Assembly (NCBI RefSeq): GCF_003862435.1
Contig: NZ_RHGY01000002.1
Location: 39,722 to 103,721, forward strand
Source of the DNA: Weissella viridescens
Lineage (GTDB): Bacteria > Bacillota > Bacilli > Lactobacillales > Lactobacillaceae
Direction of reading: 5' to 3'
DNA length: 64,000 nt
Shown: positions 20,514 through 29,591 of the stretch, in pieces
Layout: each line of letters starts with the position of its first letter
Position numbering within the stretch: position 1 is the first letter of the stretch
Position numbers and translations under genes: made by a program
Notes under the pieces: generated by a model
What the model was told of the DNA's origin: nothing
Seen by the model: the letters and a program-made list of their open reading frames with translations, nothing else
Database searches by the model: none

Positions 20514-21828
20514 TGAAGCATTTGTGTTATCTAAAAATATCAATCCTCATTTTTATAAAGTTTGGAATACACGTAAGAGTGAGATCATCCTAAAGGGTGG
20601 TCGAGGTTCGTTTAAATCGTCAGTCGTTGCATTTAAATTATGTACAATGATGTATCGACAAATTACTGCTGGTCATCGAGCCAATGTTGTGTGTGTTCGT
20701 GAGAACAAAACCAATTTACGTACATCGGTGTATAGACAAGTACGTGAGGCATTAGAAATGATGGGGCTGATAGATGAATTTAAATTTTTTGTAAGTCCTA
20801 TGGAAATAGTGCACACACAGACAGACTCATCATTTGTTTTTTATGGTGCAGACGATCCCAATAAACTTAAATCTGATAAAACGCCAGATGTCATTGGATT
20901 GTGGTATGAAGAAGCGGCAAACATGAAATCTGCTGAGGTATTTGACCAAGCCAATCCAACGTTTATTCGTAATAAATCTCCATATGTTGATGAGGTTAAA
21001 ATATTCTATTCTTATAACCCGCCAAAGAATCCATATGATTGGATAAACGAATGGGTTGAAAAGAAAAAGATGGAACCTGACTGCTTAGTAGACCATTCAA
21101 CGTATCTGGACGATGATTTAGGATTCACGGTTCCGCAGCAGTTGCGAATGATTGAAACATACAAAGAGAATGACTATGACTATTATCGTTACTTGTATTT
21201 GGGTGAGGCTGTTGGTCTGGGTACAAGCGTTTATAACATGAACTTGTTCCAATCAGTGCAAAATGTTGGAGAGCTACCTGATGGTGATCACATTGTTATG
21301 CTGCGCTTTTCTGCCGACGTCGGTCACTCTGTATCAGCAACCACAGTGGGGTGCTATGGCATCACGTATAAGCGACGTTTGGTGTTACTGGATACTTATT
21401 ATTACAGTCCAGACGGAAAGGTACACAAGCTCGCTCCAAGCGAATTAGCACCACAAATACATGATTTCGTTCAAGAGATGCAACATAAATACCCTTGGCC
21501 TACAGATATGTTAATTATGGATAGTGCTGAACAAGCATTGCGAAATGAATATAATCGACGCTACAACGTTGATTGGTGGAATGTACGAAAATTGAAAAAA
21601 GTGGACATGATAGACCGTGTTCAAAATGTGCTTGCCCAAGGTAAGCTTTTTTATTTGCCTACAGAAAATAATTTGAAGTATTTCATATCAGAACATCAAA
21701 AATACCAATGGGACGAAAAGACATTGCAATCAGATAAACCAGAAGTGGTTAAGGTTGATGACCACACTTGTGACCAACTACAATACTTGGTTCGAAGTAG
21801 TGAAGATGAGCTGGGCATTAACTGGTAA
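20503..21828 (+). CDS. terL: Terminase large subunit (PBSX type)
   Basis: A 441-residue packaging ATPase and nuclease. Walker A is ILKGGRGSFKSSVVAF (about residues 27-42), Walker B is around VIGLWYEEAANM, and the C-terminal nuclease has RFSADVGHSVSATT and DSAEQALRNEY acidic motifs. GGGAG is correctly placed before ATG 20503. Together with SPP1-like portal and capsid genes, this suggests headful-type packaging. Confidence 0.95.
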   Translation: MMTDEAFVLSKNINPHFYKVWNTRKSEIILKGGRGSFKSSVVAFKLCTMMYRQITAGHRANVVCVRENKTNLRTSVYRQVREALEMMGLIDEFKFFVSPMEIVHTQTDSSFVFYGADDPNKLKSDKTPDVIGLWYEEAANMKSAEVFDQANPTFIRNKSPYVDEVKIFYSYNPPKNPYDWINEWVEKKKMEPDCLVDHSTYLDDDLGFTVPQQLRMIETYKENDYDYYRYLYLGEAVGLGTSVYNMNLFQSVQNVGELPDGDHIVMLRFSADVGHSVSATTVGCYGITYKRRLVLLDTYYYSPDGKVHKLAPSELAPQIHDFVQEMQHKYPWPTDMLIMDSAEQALRNEYNRRYNVDWWNVRKLKKVDMIDRVQNVLAQGKLFYLPTENNLKYFISEHQKYQWDEKTLQSDKPEVVKVDDHTCDQLQYLVRSSEDELGINW

Positions 21829-21841
21829 GGAGGCGTAACGT

Positions 21842-23422
21842 ATGACACTTATTGACTCCCTAAAATCATTCTTTAAGAAAGGGAAGGTTAAAGCGGGAAT
21901 GGGAAATTACTTAAAAACAATTACCGATCATCCAGATATTAATTTGCCAACAAGCGAAATTTTACGCATTCAAGAAGATTTGCGTTACTATCGCAATGAT
22001 ATGAAAAAGGTCTCTTACTACAATACGTATAATCAAAAGAAAGAACGTAAGCCACATACATTAGCTTTGACTAAGCAAATGTCACGGCAATTAGCATCGT
22101 TGGTGTTTAACGAGGGTATGACTATTTCGATTCAACCGCATGTTGATGAGAAAGAAACTGCAAATACGCAAGAAAATGATGAGTTGGACCAATTTATTAA
22201 GAAGGTTTTGGCTGATAATAACTTCAATCAAAATTATGAAGAGAATCTCGAACTAGGGATTGCGACTGGTGGATTTGCAGTTCGACCCTATATTGAAAAT
22301 GGAGCCATTAAGTTGGCATGGATTGGTGCAGATCAATTTGTCCCGCTAGACTCAAATACGAATGAGATTACTTCAGCGGCGATTGTTAATAAGCGGACTG
22401 TTTCAGAACGTGACACAACTGTTTGGTACTCATTGTTAGAGTTTCATTATTATGATGAAGTAGCTCGAACAGAAACAATTGAGAACGAGGTTTATCGTTC
22501 AGAGACAGCCAATGAAATTGGTCAAAATGTACCGCTAAGCAATTGGGATAAAAGTCTACCTGAAAAAGTTGTATTATCAGGTCTTTCACGACCAACATTT
22601 GCTTATTTTAAAATGCCTGGTAAAAACAATTTTGCAGTTGAAAGTCCCCTCGGTGTTGGTATCAGTGAGAATGCTAAGTCAATTATTGACGCAGCGAATA
22701 TTGCTTATGATCAATTCGTACGGGAAGTTCAATTGGCAAAGCGGCGTGTATTTGTTCCATCATCAATGATTCGTCCTACCGCTAAACAAGAAGGTAACTT
22801 ATTTGATGATGGATTCCCAAAGTTCGATGAAGATGAAGACGTCTTTATGCAATTTAAGGATAAAGAAGGTGCTAACATCACCCAAGTTGATACAACGATT
22901 CGTAATGTTCAGTACACGGCAACGCTACAGTATCATTTGCATGCTTTAGAGAATAATGTAGGGCTTTCACAAGGCACATTGACGACTGATGGGGCAATCA
23001 ATGATAAGACAGCGACAGAGGTTGTTTCAGACAACAGCGCGACTTATCGAACTCGTTCAAGTATCATCACACAATGCGAGAAACAACTATACGGTTTGAT
23101 TCGTAGTATTTTAGAATTAGCTAACTTACCTCTATTTGAGGGGAAAACGCTTCTTAATTACGATATTCAAAAAAATCCGATTGATATAAATCTTCACTTT
23201 GAAGATGGCGTATTTGTCGACAAGGACGCTCAAGCCAAGCAAGATATGCTGATTGTTCAACAAGGTATGATGCCTAAGGTTGAATTTCTGCAACGCAATT
23301 ATGGGCTGTCTGAAGAAGATGCCAAGCGCTGGATTCAAGAAGCTCAAGATGATGTAGCTAATAATGACCCATTGCCTAAAGAGCAAAAAGGAATGTTTGG
23401 TGATGGTGGAGGTGATGAATAG
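21842..23422 (+). CDS. SPP1-type portal protein
   Basis: The 526-residue protein starts LIDSLKSFFKKGKVKAGMGN and has SPP1 gp6-like landmarks, including YYRNDMKKVSYYNTYNQKKE, LALTKQMSRQLASLVFNEG, VESPLGVGISENAKSIIDAA and DGAINDKTATEVVSDNSATY. It forms the ring that packages DNA and joins head to tail. The minor capsid gene follows after 2 bp. Confidence 0.93.
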   Translation: MTLIDSLKSFFKKGKVKAGMGNYLKTITDHPDINLPTSEILRIQEDLRYYRNDMKKVSYYNTYNQKKERKPHTLALTKQMSRQLASLVFNEGMTISIQPHVDEKETANTQENDELDQFIKKVLADNNFNQNYEENLELGIATGGFAVRPYIENGAIKLAWIGADQFVPLDSNTNEITSAAIVNKRTVSERDTTVWYSLLEFHYYDEVARTETIENEVYRSETANEIGQNVPLSNWDKSLPEKVVLSGLSRPTFAYFKMPGKNNFAVESPLGVGISENAKSIIDAANIAYDQFVREVQLAKRRVFVPSSMIRPTAKQEGNLFDDGFPKFDEDEDVFMQFKDKEGANITQVDTTIRNVQYTATLQYHLHALENNVGLSQGTLTTDGAINDKTATEVVSDNSATYRTRSSIITQCEKQLYGLIRSILELANLPLFEGKTLLNYDIQKNPIDINLHFEDGVFVDKDAQAKQDMLIVQQGMMPKVEFLQRNYGLSEEDAKRWIQEAQDDVANNDPLPKEQKGMFGDGGGDE

Positions 23423-23424
23423 TC

Positions 23425-24936
23425 ATGGTCATTACCGCAGAAGGCATGCAAGTGCAGGCAGACAAGACAGTTAATGTTTATGCTCAATTGGAAGCACAAA
23501 TTTTTAAACGCATCATTGAAACGCTGAAACATGTCGATATTGAGCAATATGATGAGAAAACGATTGTTGAATGGCAACTGCGACAACTAAACAATATAGG
23601 AGCTTTAAGCAAGGAAGTTATTAGTGATGTGCAAAAGGTCAATCCAGCTATTAAGCAACAAATAGACCGATTAATCAGAGATAACGGTTGGCAAATCAAA
23701 GATGAAATTGATGAGCAATTGCAGGATATGTTGCATAAGCCAGCCCCAATTAGTAGTGAGAGTGGACAAATTATTAATGCAGTCATTGATAAAACCTTTC
23801 TTGATTTAGATAATTCAGTCAATCAGACATTATTAACGACTAATATTCGCAACAATACTGCTTTAAAGACTTATCAAAATATCGTGAAGCAAACGACACT
23901 AGCAGTTCAGTTAGGTAATAAAACGCCACAGCAAGCTCTAAAAGAAACAATTTATAAGTGGGTGGACAAAGGATTACCAACTCAATTAATCGATAAAGGT
24001 GGGCATAGCTGGAGCTTAGAGACATATGCAAATACGGTAGTCAGTAATTCAGCACATCGAGTATTCAATGAATTAAGAACCAACCGTATGCAAGAGTTCG
24101 GTATGGGGGTAGCTCTCATGAGTTCGCATCCTGCTGCTCGTGAAGCATGTGCTTATATTCAAGGTAAACCGGTCAATATTGTACCGCCTGGTAGTGAAAA
24201 ATATGACAGACGATATGACAGCATCTATAATCATGGATATGGGAAAGCGTCAGGTACTCAAGGTATCAATTGTCACCATACTTTGACACCGTTTGACCCA
24301 GATACGATGACTAATCATTATCAACAATTTGATCCAAAAGAAGCGATTGAAAATGGTAAGGTTCAAGCTAAACAACGGTCAATTGAACGAGCTATTCGAG
24401 CAAGTAAAAAGCGTATGAATGCTGCCGAAGCACTAGGTGACAATGAAGGATATGACAAGTACCGAATGCAGCGTAATGCCCAGCAAGCTAAAATGCGTGA
24501 ATTTCTCAAAGAAAACGATTGGTTAAAACGTAATCGCGATCGCGAACAAATCTATTCAGGCATGCGACCTAATAGAAAGAATTTGAAAAACTCATCAGCT
24601 GACCGCAATTATGTGCAACAAAAGATCCATTCAGGCGAATATAGTGTTAGAATCAATAGTGAAAAGCAAGGACCGCATATGGAAAAAACACGCATGCCTG
24701 GTAAGAGCTATTTTAAAGATGGTACTGATGTGGATGAATTGATTTATAGATACGCAGGTACTGGTGAGGTACGGACAAGTAAATCGGGCAATTACATGAA
24801 TGTTGAAGTGATTAAAGATGTCGGCGATGTGCATGGGGTAGACGTCATGAGAGACGGCACTGAACGCAAGGCAAATGGTATAACAATTCATTATTCTAAG
24901 AAACGTACACATGTAGTACCAAGATACGATGACTAA
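23425..24936 (+). CDS. Minor capsid protein with C-terminal Ntox50-like toxin domain
   Basis: A 503-residue protein. Residues 1-350 match the phage minor capsid protein 2 family (VSNSAHRVFNELRTNRMQEF, then SSHPAAREACAYIQGK and INCHHTLTPFDP). The last ~105 residues resemble polymorphic toxin type 50: QKIHSGEYSVRINSEKQGPH, DVDELIYRYAGTGEVR and a final IHYSKKRTHVVP. Such fusions occur in phages of Gram-positive bacteria; whether the domain is toxic or structural is unclear. The small gene following may be its partner. Confidence 0.8.
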   Translation: MVITAEGMQVQADKTVNVYAQLEAQIFKRIIETLKHVDIEQYDEKTIVEWQLRQLNNIGALSKEVISDVQKVNPAIKQQIDRLIRDNGWQIKDEIDEQLQDMLHKPAPISSESGQIINAVIDKTFLDLDNSVNQTLLTTNIRNNTALKTYQNIVKQTTLAVQLGNKTPQQALKETIYKWVDKGLPTQLIDKGGHSWSLETYANTVVSNSAHRVFNELRTNRMQEFGMGVALMSSHPAAREACAYIQGKPVNIVPPGSEKYDRRYDSIYNHGYGKASGTQGINCHHTLTPFDPDTMTNHYQQFDPKEAIENGKVQAKQRSIERAIRASKKRMNAAEALGDNEGYDKYRMQRNAQQAKMREFLKENDWLKRNRDREQIYSGMRPNRKNLKNSSADRNYVQQKIHSGEYSVRINSEKQGPHMEKTRMPGKSYFKDGTDVDELIYRYAGTGEVRTSKSGNYMNVEVIKDVGDVHGVDVMRDGTERKANGITIHYSKKRTHVVPRYDD

Positions 24937-24947
24937 GGAGCCTTAAA

Positions 24948-25169
24948 ATGAGACAAGTCAACTTTTATGATATTTTTAATTCAGATGATAGGAAACAAAG
25001 ATTAAAAATCCTTGATATTGATGGTCGGATTTTTGAAGGGTACTTTGATGGACAGACAGATGCCTTTGACAATGACCCCGAAGTGGATACGATCGAATTG
25101 GAATTAGATAATGGTAGAATCGTTACTTTTCCAGAATCAGATATCAAGACAATTGAATTAATTGATTAA
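24948..25169 (+). CDS. Small LSM-like protein downstream of the toxin-domain capsid protein (73 aa)
   Basis: The protein has an Sm-like beta pattern (RLKILDIDGRIFEGYFDG, then IELELDNGRIVTFPESDI). Its position directly behind the toxin-like domain gene suggests it could be an immunity or chaperone partner, but Sm-like small proteins also occur in this spot in phages as ordinary genes. A terminator follows. Confidence 0.6.
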   Translation: MRQVNFYDIFNSDDRKQRLKILDIDGRIFEGYFDGQTDAFDNDPEVDTIELELDNGRIVTFPESDIKTIELID

Positions 25170-25170
25170 G

Positions 25171-25197
25171 CGCCAAGCATTTGCAAGGCGTTTTTAA
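25171..25197 (+). terminator. Terminator before the scaffold gene leader
   Basis: CGCC and GGCG arms (25171-25174, 25187-25190) with an inner GCA/TGC pair run into TTTTTAATTT. The 120-bp gap that follows (25198-25318) carries GGAC/GTCC and ACGGG/CCCGT hairpins but no ORF, and may be a leader controlling capsid expression. Confidence 0.6.
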
Positions 25198-25318
25198 TTT
25201 GTACATTAAAAGAATAACCATTCATTTATGGACCTGAGTAAGTCCTTAAACTGCTCTTTTATTATGCACAAATTCCATACGGGAGCAGCCCCGTTCATCA
25301 ACTGCTAGGAGGATATGC

Positions 25319-25966
25319 ATGGCATTTACAACGGAAGCACTACAAGCCTTAGGGTTGAATGACGAACAAGTGAAAGGAGTGATGGCAGAGCATGGTAAAG
25401 ATGTGAATGAGCTTAAAGAGCATAATTCAACACTGACTGCTGAACGTGATAGCTATAAATCACAAGTAGATGAAGTGACTAAGAATTTGGAGGCAGCAAA
25501 AAAGAACGCTGAAAAGGGTTCTGAAGCCCAACAACAGGTTGAAGAGTTGCAACAACAGCTCAAGGACAGTGAAAAGCAAGCCCAAGAGCAACTGAAATCT
25601 CAGCAAAAGGCTTTTTCAATCGATAAGGCTTTAAGTGATGCTGGTGCTAAGAATAATAAAGCTGTGGAAGCTTTGTTAGATGTTGATGCAATTAACATTG
25701 ATGAAAATGGTACATTGAATGGATTGTCTGAGCAATTGGAGAAGTTGCAAGCTGATACCTCAACTGGATTTTTGTTTAACACGGGTGATGATGAAAATAA
25801 TAAAAACCCTAGCGTCAAAATTATTCAACAAGGTAATCCAGGTCGTGGATCTAATACGACCATTGATTTGTCAAAAATGCCTTATAAGGAACAACTGGAA
25901 TTGAAACAATCAAATCCAGAACAATATGAAGCAGCTCGAAACGAGCTACAAGGAGGAATTAATTAA
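25319..25966 (+). CDS. Capsid scaffolding protein
   Basis: A 215-residue protein with a long coiled-coil (LTAERDSYKSQVDEVTKNLE, then EEAQQQVEELQQQLKDSEKQ-like stretch) and a C-terminal basic, helical end. This matches phage minor structural GP20/scaffold proteins. It overlaps the start of the capsid gene by one base (ATTAATGG junction). Confidence 0.88.
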   Translation: MAFTTEALQALGLNDEQVKGVMAEHGKDVNELKEHNSTLTAERDSYKSQVDEVTKNLEAAKKNAEKGSEAQQQVEELQQQLKDSEKQAQEQLKSQQKAFSIDKALSDAGAKNNKAVEALLDVDAINIDENGTLNGLSEQLEKLQADTSTGFLFNTGDDENNKNPSVKIIQQGNPGRGSNTTIDLSKMPYKEQLELKQSNPEQYEAARNELQGGIN

Positions 25967-26925
25967 TGGCAGGAAATGAATTAACACAATTAGAACAAAT
26001 GATTGACCCACAGGTTTTAACCGACATGATTAGCGCTGAATTGCCGAAAGCGATTCGATTCAGCGCCATTGCGCCAATTGATACGACACTAGAGAGCCGA
26101 CCAGGTAGCACAGTGACTGTCCCACGTTATGAATATATCGGTGATGCTAAAGATGTTGCCGAGGGCGCTTCAATTGATTATGCTCAATTGAAGACATCAA
26201 CTGATACCTTCACTGTTAAGAAAGCCGGAATTGGTGTTAAGCTGACCGATGAAGCGGTTTTGTCTGGATATGGCGATCCTGTGGGTGAAGCACAAAAACA
26301 AATTACGATGTCAATTGCGTCAAAAATTGACAATGACATTGTAGCAACGGCGACAAAGGCTCGTTTGCAATTAGCTTCTGCCGATTTTACAAAGCTTGAT
26401 TTTATTGACCAAATCGAAGCAGCGTTTGCGGATGACGCTAATCCTCGTAATTTTGAAGTAGATGACACAGCTCGAGGTGTTATTTTCATGAACCCAAAGG
26501 ACGTGAACAAAGTCCGAAAGGCTGCCACTATTGATTGGACTCGCGGTAGTGATTTGGGAGATAGCATTATTATTTCTGGTGTATTTGGTGAAGTGCTAGG
26601 TTGGCAGTTTATGCGATCTCGAAAGATTCCTGAAGGTTCGGCAGTTGTTGCTAAGCCTGGTGCCATGAAGACGTACATGAAACGGGGAATTAATGCCGAA
26701 ACTGGTCGTGACATGGATAATAAGTCAACTAAATTCAATGCTGATGAACACTATGGTGTTGCAATTTATGACGATACAAAGCTACTTGTCATTAAGCCTT
26801 TTGACTTCACTGACGGAACCATCATTGAGCAAAACGTAACTCTCATTGAAGACGCTTCAGTTCGTAAGTCTAACAAGGCGGGGAAGACATCAACAAGCAC
26901 AACAACAGAGACGTCTACAAAGTAA
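25966..26925 (+). CDS. Major capsid protein
   Basis: A 319-residue HK97-fold capsid protein of the N4-gp56/SPP1-like kind: ELTQLEQMIDPQVLTDMISA at the start, PGSTVTVPRYEYIGDAKDVA, VKKAGIGVKLTDEAVLSGYG, and a C-terminal Ser/Thr-rich tail (TSTSTTTETSTK). The tail is unusual but common in Gram-positive phage heads. Confidence 0.92.
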   Translation: MAGNELTQLEQMIDPQVLTDMISAELPKAIRFSAIAPIDTTLESRPGSTVTVPRYEYIGDAKDVAEGASIDYAQLKTSTDTFTVKKAGIGVKLTDEAVLSGYGDPVGEAQKQITMSIASKIDNDIVATATKARLQLASADFTKLDFIDQIEAAFADDANPRNFEVDDTARGVIFMNPKDVNKVRKAATIDWTRGSDLGDSIIISGVFGEVLGWQFMRSRKIPEGSAVVAKPGAMKTYMKRGINAETGRDMDNKSTKFNADEHYGVAIYDDTKLLVIKPFDFTDGTIIEQNVTLIEDASVRKSNKAGKTSTSTTTETSTK

Positions 26926-26940
26926 GTGAGGTGATTCGTA

Positions 26941-27354
26941 ATGGATTATCTTGACTTCAAAACATTTAAGGGTTTGGGCTTTTCTCAATCACAAGAAACA
27001 TTTAACGAACTTTTACCAAAAGCAACTCGTCAATTAGATGGGCTGACCATGGATTTTTACAAACGTAAGCATAATCTGCAAGAAGACCTACAATCAAATC
27101 AAGATGTTCGGCGTTATCGTGGTGAAGCTTTTCAAATATCTGTTGGACTCACAATTGAATTCATGGATGAAACTGGTATAACAAGCACAATTGCCCTTTC
27201 CAATGCTAATACACCTAATATCACGATTGGTCGTACGCATGTAGATGCGACAAATCCGGTAAAAGGCCTTGTCAACTCTTCACAGGGATACGTTGTTCCT
27301 GAAGAAGCTGTGCGACAGATTGCACCATACGGGTTACTGTATCGGGGGATTTAA
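26941..27354 (+). CDS. Head-tail connector protein
   Basis: A 137-residue protein, gp6-like/head-tail connector by position and pattern (FKTFKGLGFSQSQETFNELL, then ALPKATRQLDGLTM-type segment). It follows the capsid gene by 15 bp. Family assigned from context and the N-terminal helical layout. Confidence 0.7.
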   Translation: MDYLDFKTFKGLGFSQSQETFNELLPKATRQLDGLTMDFYKRKHNLQEDLQSNQDVRRYRGEAFQISVGLTIEFMDETGITSTIALSNANTPNITIGRTHVDATNPVKGLVNSSQGYVVPEEAVRQIAPYGLLYRGI

Positions 27355-27356
27355 CT

Positions 27357-27719
27357 ATGGCTATGAAAATTCCAACAATTCCAAAGTCAATGGCCAACCA
27401 AACAGCCACGTTGATTAAGCATGCGAGTTCATCAACTGAAGATGGTGAGCGCATCACTGAGGAAACAAAGACGGACCTGAACCATGTTGTTTTTCAACCA
27501 GGGACCATCTATTTAGGAACAGGTAACGACCGCACAATTACAGCTAACGGAGTGTTATTTTTATATGCTAATGTGACTACGCCAATGCCGACACTGACCA
27601 ATGCTGATATTGGTTCAATGGTTGAAATTGAGGGAAGTCTCTACAAAATACAACGTATTATTGATAATAGAGAGCCATTTAGTAATGACATCTGGAGTTA
27701 TGAAATCGAGGTGTTTTAA
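27357..27719 (+). CDS. Head closure / minor capsid protein
   Basis: A 120-residue beta-rich protein (IPTIPKSMANQTATLIKHAS, then VFQPGTIYLGTGNDRTITAN and a WSYEIEVF end) resembling phage minor capsid or head-closure proteins. Follows the connector by 2 bp and overlaps the next gene by one base. Confidence 0.65.
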   Translation: MAMKIPTIPKSMANQTATLIKHASSSTEDGERITEETKTDLNHVVFQPGTIYLGTGNDRTITANGVLFLYANVTTPMPTLTNADIGSMVEIEGSLYKIQRIIDNREPFSNDIWSYEIEVF

Positions 27720-28084
27720 TGCCAGTAACTGTGAATGTTGATGGACTTACAAGTCGATTTAGCAAGCCTAATATTGCTAAGGCAAGATATGCATCAGCAA
27801 ATCAGGCCATGCTCAATATGAATAAGTATGTGCCTTATTCTGGTGAAAATAGTAATCAAGATCACTTAAGGGATACTGGTCATGTTGCCAGCGACGGTCA
27901 GTCAGTGACATGGACTACCGCCTATGCTCACTCTATCTTTTTAGGACTTGTGGGTGGTAAGTATCCTATCCAGAATTACACAACGCCTGGAACAAGTAAG
28001 CGTTGGGATTTACGCATGACTGGAAATAGGCAAGATATGTTAGAAGTTACTAATGCATTTAAAAAGACGCTGATGAAAGGCTAA
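27719..28084 (+). CDS. HK97 gp10-like tail-completion / minor capsid protein
   Basis: A 121-residue protein whose VTVNVDGLTSRFSKPNIAKA start and NKYVPYSGENSNQDHLRDTG middle match the minor capsid/tail-completion proteins of SPP1-like phages. Ordered as expected between head closure and the next connector gene. Confidence 0.65.
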   Translation: MPVTVNVDGLTSRFSKPNIAKARYASANQAMLNMNKYVPYSGENSNQDHLRDTGHVASDGQSVTWTTAYAHSIFLGLVGGKYPIQNYTTPGTSKRWDLRMTGNRQDMLEVTNAFKKTLMKG

Positions 28085-28087
28085 TAT

Positions 28088-28486
28088 ATGGATTTACTCA
28101 ACCAACTAGCTAAAAAGGTGAATCAACTAGATTTATCTGAACCACTAACCAAATCCAACATCAATGCGGATTATAAATTCGGTATCTACACGTTACCGGG
28201 TTCAAAAATCGTTGAAGAGGATATGGCCGGAAACCAGGAAAAATTGATTCCTATTGAAATTGCTTATCGCAGCAATGATTATACAAAAGCGACCAATATG
28301 CTTACGCAAGTAAGTGACATGTTAAATAATTTAAGCCAATTAGACACTGACGAAAGTTATTCATTTAATCGATTAGACATAGAGCCACAGCCCTATGCTA
28401 CAGGTTTAATGATTAATGATGAGGGTGTTTTTTTATTGGACTTCTCAGTAACCATTACAACCAAAAAGGAGCGTGTTTATGACTGA
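28088..28486 (+). CDS. Minor capsid / tail terminator-like protein
   Basis: A 132-residue protein (MDLLNQLAKKVNQLDLSEPL start, then VSDMLNNLSQLDTDESYSFN). It matches the minor capsid protein C or tail-terminator position just before the tail tube gene. Its 3' end overlaps the ribosome site and start of the tail tube gene. Confidence 0.65.
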   Translation: MDLLNQLAKKVNQLDLSEPLTKSNINADYKFGIYTLPGSKIVEEDMAGNQEKLIPIEIAYRSNDYTKATNMLTQVSDMLNNLSQLDTDESYSFNRLDIEPQPYATGLMINDEGVFLLDFSVTITTKKERVYD

Positions 28487-29012
28487 ATTTGAACAAAATT
28501 GGAAGAATCGTATCTTTATTGATACGGCGGGTAATACTTCCTTAGAAGACCTGTCAAAGGCTAAGTTTGCATTGTTAGCTGCAGGTATTACAACACAAAC
28601 ACCATCAGCCTCAGAAACAGCCGATACAACACCATATTACGATGGTATGGGATTCTCGTCTCATGATGTAACAGGTAAGGCCATTCAATTTGCGATTGCT
28701 GGACATCGACTGGAAGGCGACGCAGCCCAAGACTATGTCGTGCCTAAATTCATTGCGATTGGTGATGCCTTGAAGACATTGGGCAAGTGGGTTGATGCAG
28801 AAGGCAACACAGTTTACTTTGTTGCTACATTAACAGCCATTGTGCCTTATGGTGGCGCTGCCAATGTTAAGCAAACATTTAGTTTCACACTTGCAGCCAA
28901 TGGTGCACCATGGCTAGTTAAGAAAGATGCTAAGGAAGCTATTCTACCTGATGGTACAACGAAGCCACTGCCAGATGGTTTAGTGGACCCGAAAACGGAT
29001 CAGGGCAAGTAA
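28479..29012 (+). CDS. Major tail (tube) protein
   Basis: A 177-residue protein with SLEDLSKAKFALLAAGITTQ and a TPYYDGMGFSSHDVTGK segment, then a beta-rich body (FVATLTAIVPYGG). It lies at the expected place before the tail chaperones. GGAGCG precedes ATG 28479. The frame ends at TAA 29010, while a -1 frame remains open for 41 more codons (see separate entry). Confidence 0.85.
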   Translation: MTEFEQNWKNRIFIDTAGNTSLEDLSKAKFALLAAGITTQTPSASETADTTPYYDGMGFSSHDVTGKAIQFAIAGHRLEGDAAQDYVVPKFIAIGDALKTLGKWVDAEGNTVYFVATLTAIVPYGGAANVKQTFSFTLAANGAPWLVKKDAKEAILPDGTTKPLPDGLVDPKTDQGK

Positions 29013-29134
29013 CGCCACCAGATGCTCCTGATCATGGTCAAGGTGGTTCTGAATCAAATGGCACTTCTCAATCCACAAGCACTAGTGCATCCGTGAGTGA
29101 AAGTATTAGTGAATCAAAGAGTCAACAATCGTAA
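29009..29134 (+). other. Ser/Thr-rich C-terminal extension of the tail tube gene in the -1 frame
   Basis: After the 0-frame stop the -1 frame runs 41 codons to TAA 29132, coding for VTPPDAPDHGQGGSESNG and then a Ser/Thr-rich stretch (STSTSASVSESISESKSQQS). It has no own start or ribosome site. Major tail proteins of Gram-positive siphoviruses often have long forms made by programmed frameshifting. No classical heptamer was found; CCCGAAAACG at 28988-28997 is the most plausible slip site. A simple mutation is the alternative. Confidence 0.5.
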
Positions 29135-29207
29135 TTAAATAAGGCATTCAAGTCGCCATAAATACACAATACCTATGGGGCGGCAGGTACATAAAGGAGA
29201 AAAAAAC

Positions 29208-29591
29208 ATGGCAAAACAAATTAACTTGGATACACAAATCATCAACACACTTGAGGTCAAGATTGGTCCTAAGGCAATGAAAGCAAAGTATACAGCTGAA
29301 ACTGACCGTGAGCTGGCAGATAAGGCAATTGATTATTATGCTATGCATGATGACTTAAATATTGACAAGCTATTGTCTGAAAACACGGTTGATGAAGCTA
29401 AACAAAAGCTACATGAAGCGCAAGATGGGATTATTGAATTGGGGACTTATCTAATTGATAAGTTGTTTGATGAAAAGGATGCTGAATATATTAAGAAGCA
29501 AACTCGTGGACGCGTTGCTAATTATGACAACATTACTGAAACACTAGTTAAGGCCGGTGATGCTAGTTCATTTGAATTAGGTAATTACTAA
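29208..29591 (+). CDS. Tail assembly chaperone, upstream member
   Basis: AAAGGAGAAAAAAAC precedes ATG 29208. The 127-residue protein (AKQINLDTQIINTLEVKIGP, then a long central helix) has the position and size of gpG-type chaperones that coat the tape measure. It overlaps the next gene by one base (TAATG). Confidence 0.75.
   Translation: MAKQINLDTQIINTLEVKIGPKAMKAKYTAETDRELADKAIDYYAMHDDLNIDKLLSENTVDEAKQKLHEAQDGIIELGTYLIDKLFDEKDAEYIKKQTRGRVANYDNITETLVKAGDASSFELGNY

Noticed and set aside
29009..29134. Independent gene for the Ser/Thr-rich segment after the tail tube stop
   Set aside because: No ribosome site or plausible start codon in frame; it makes sense only as an extension of the upstream protein.
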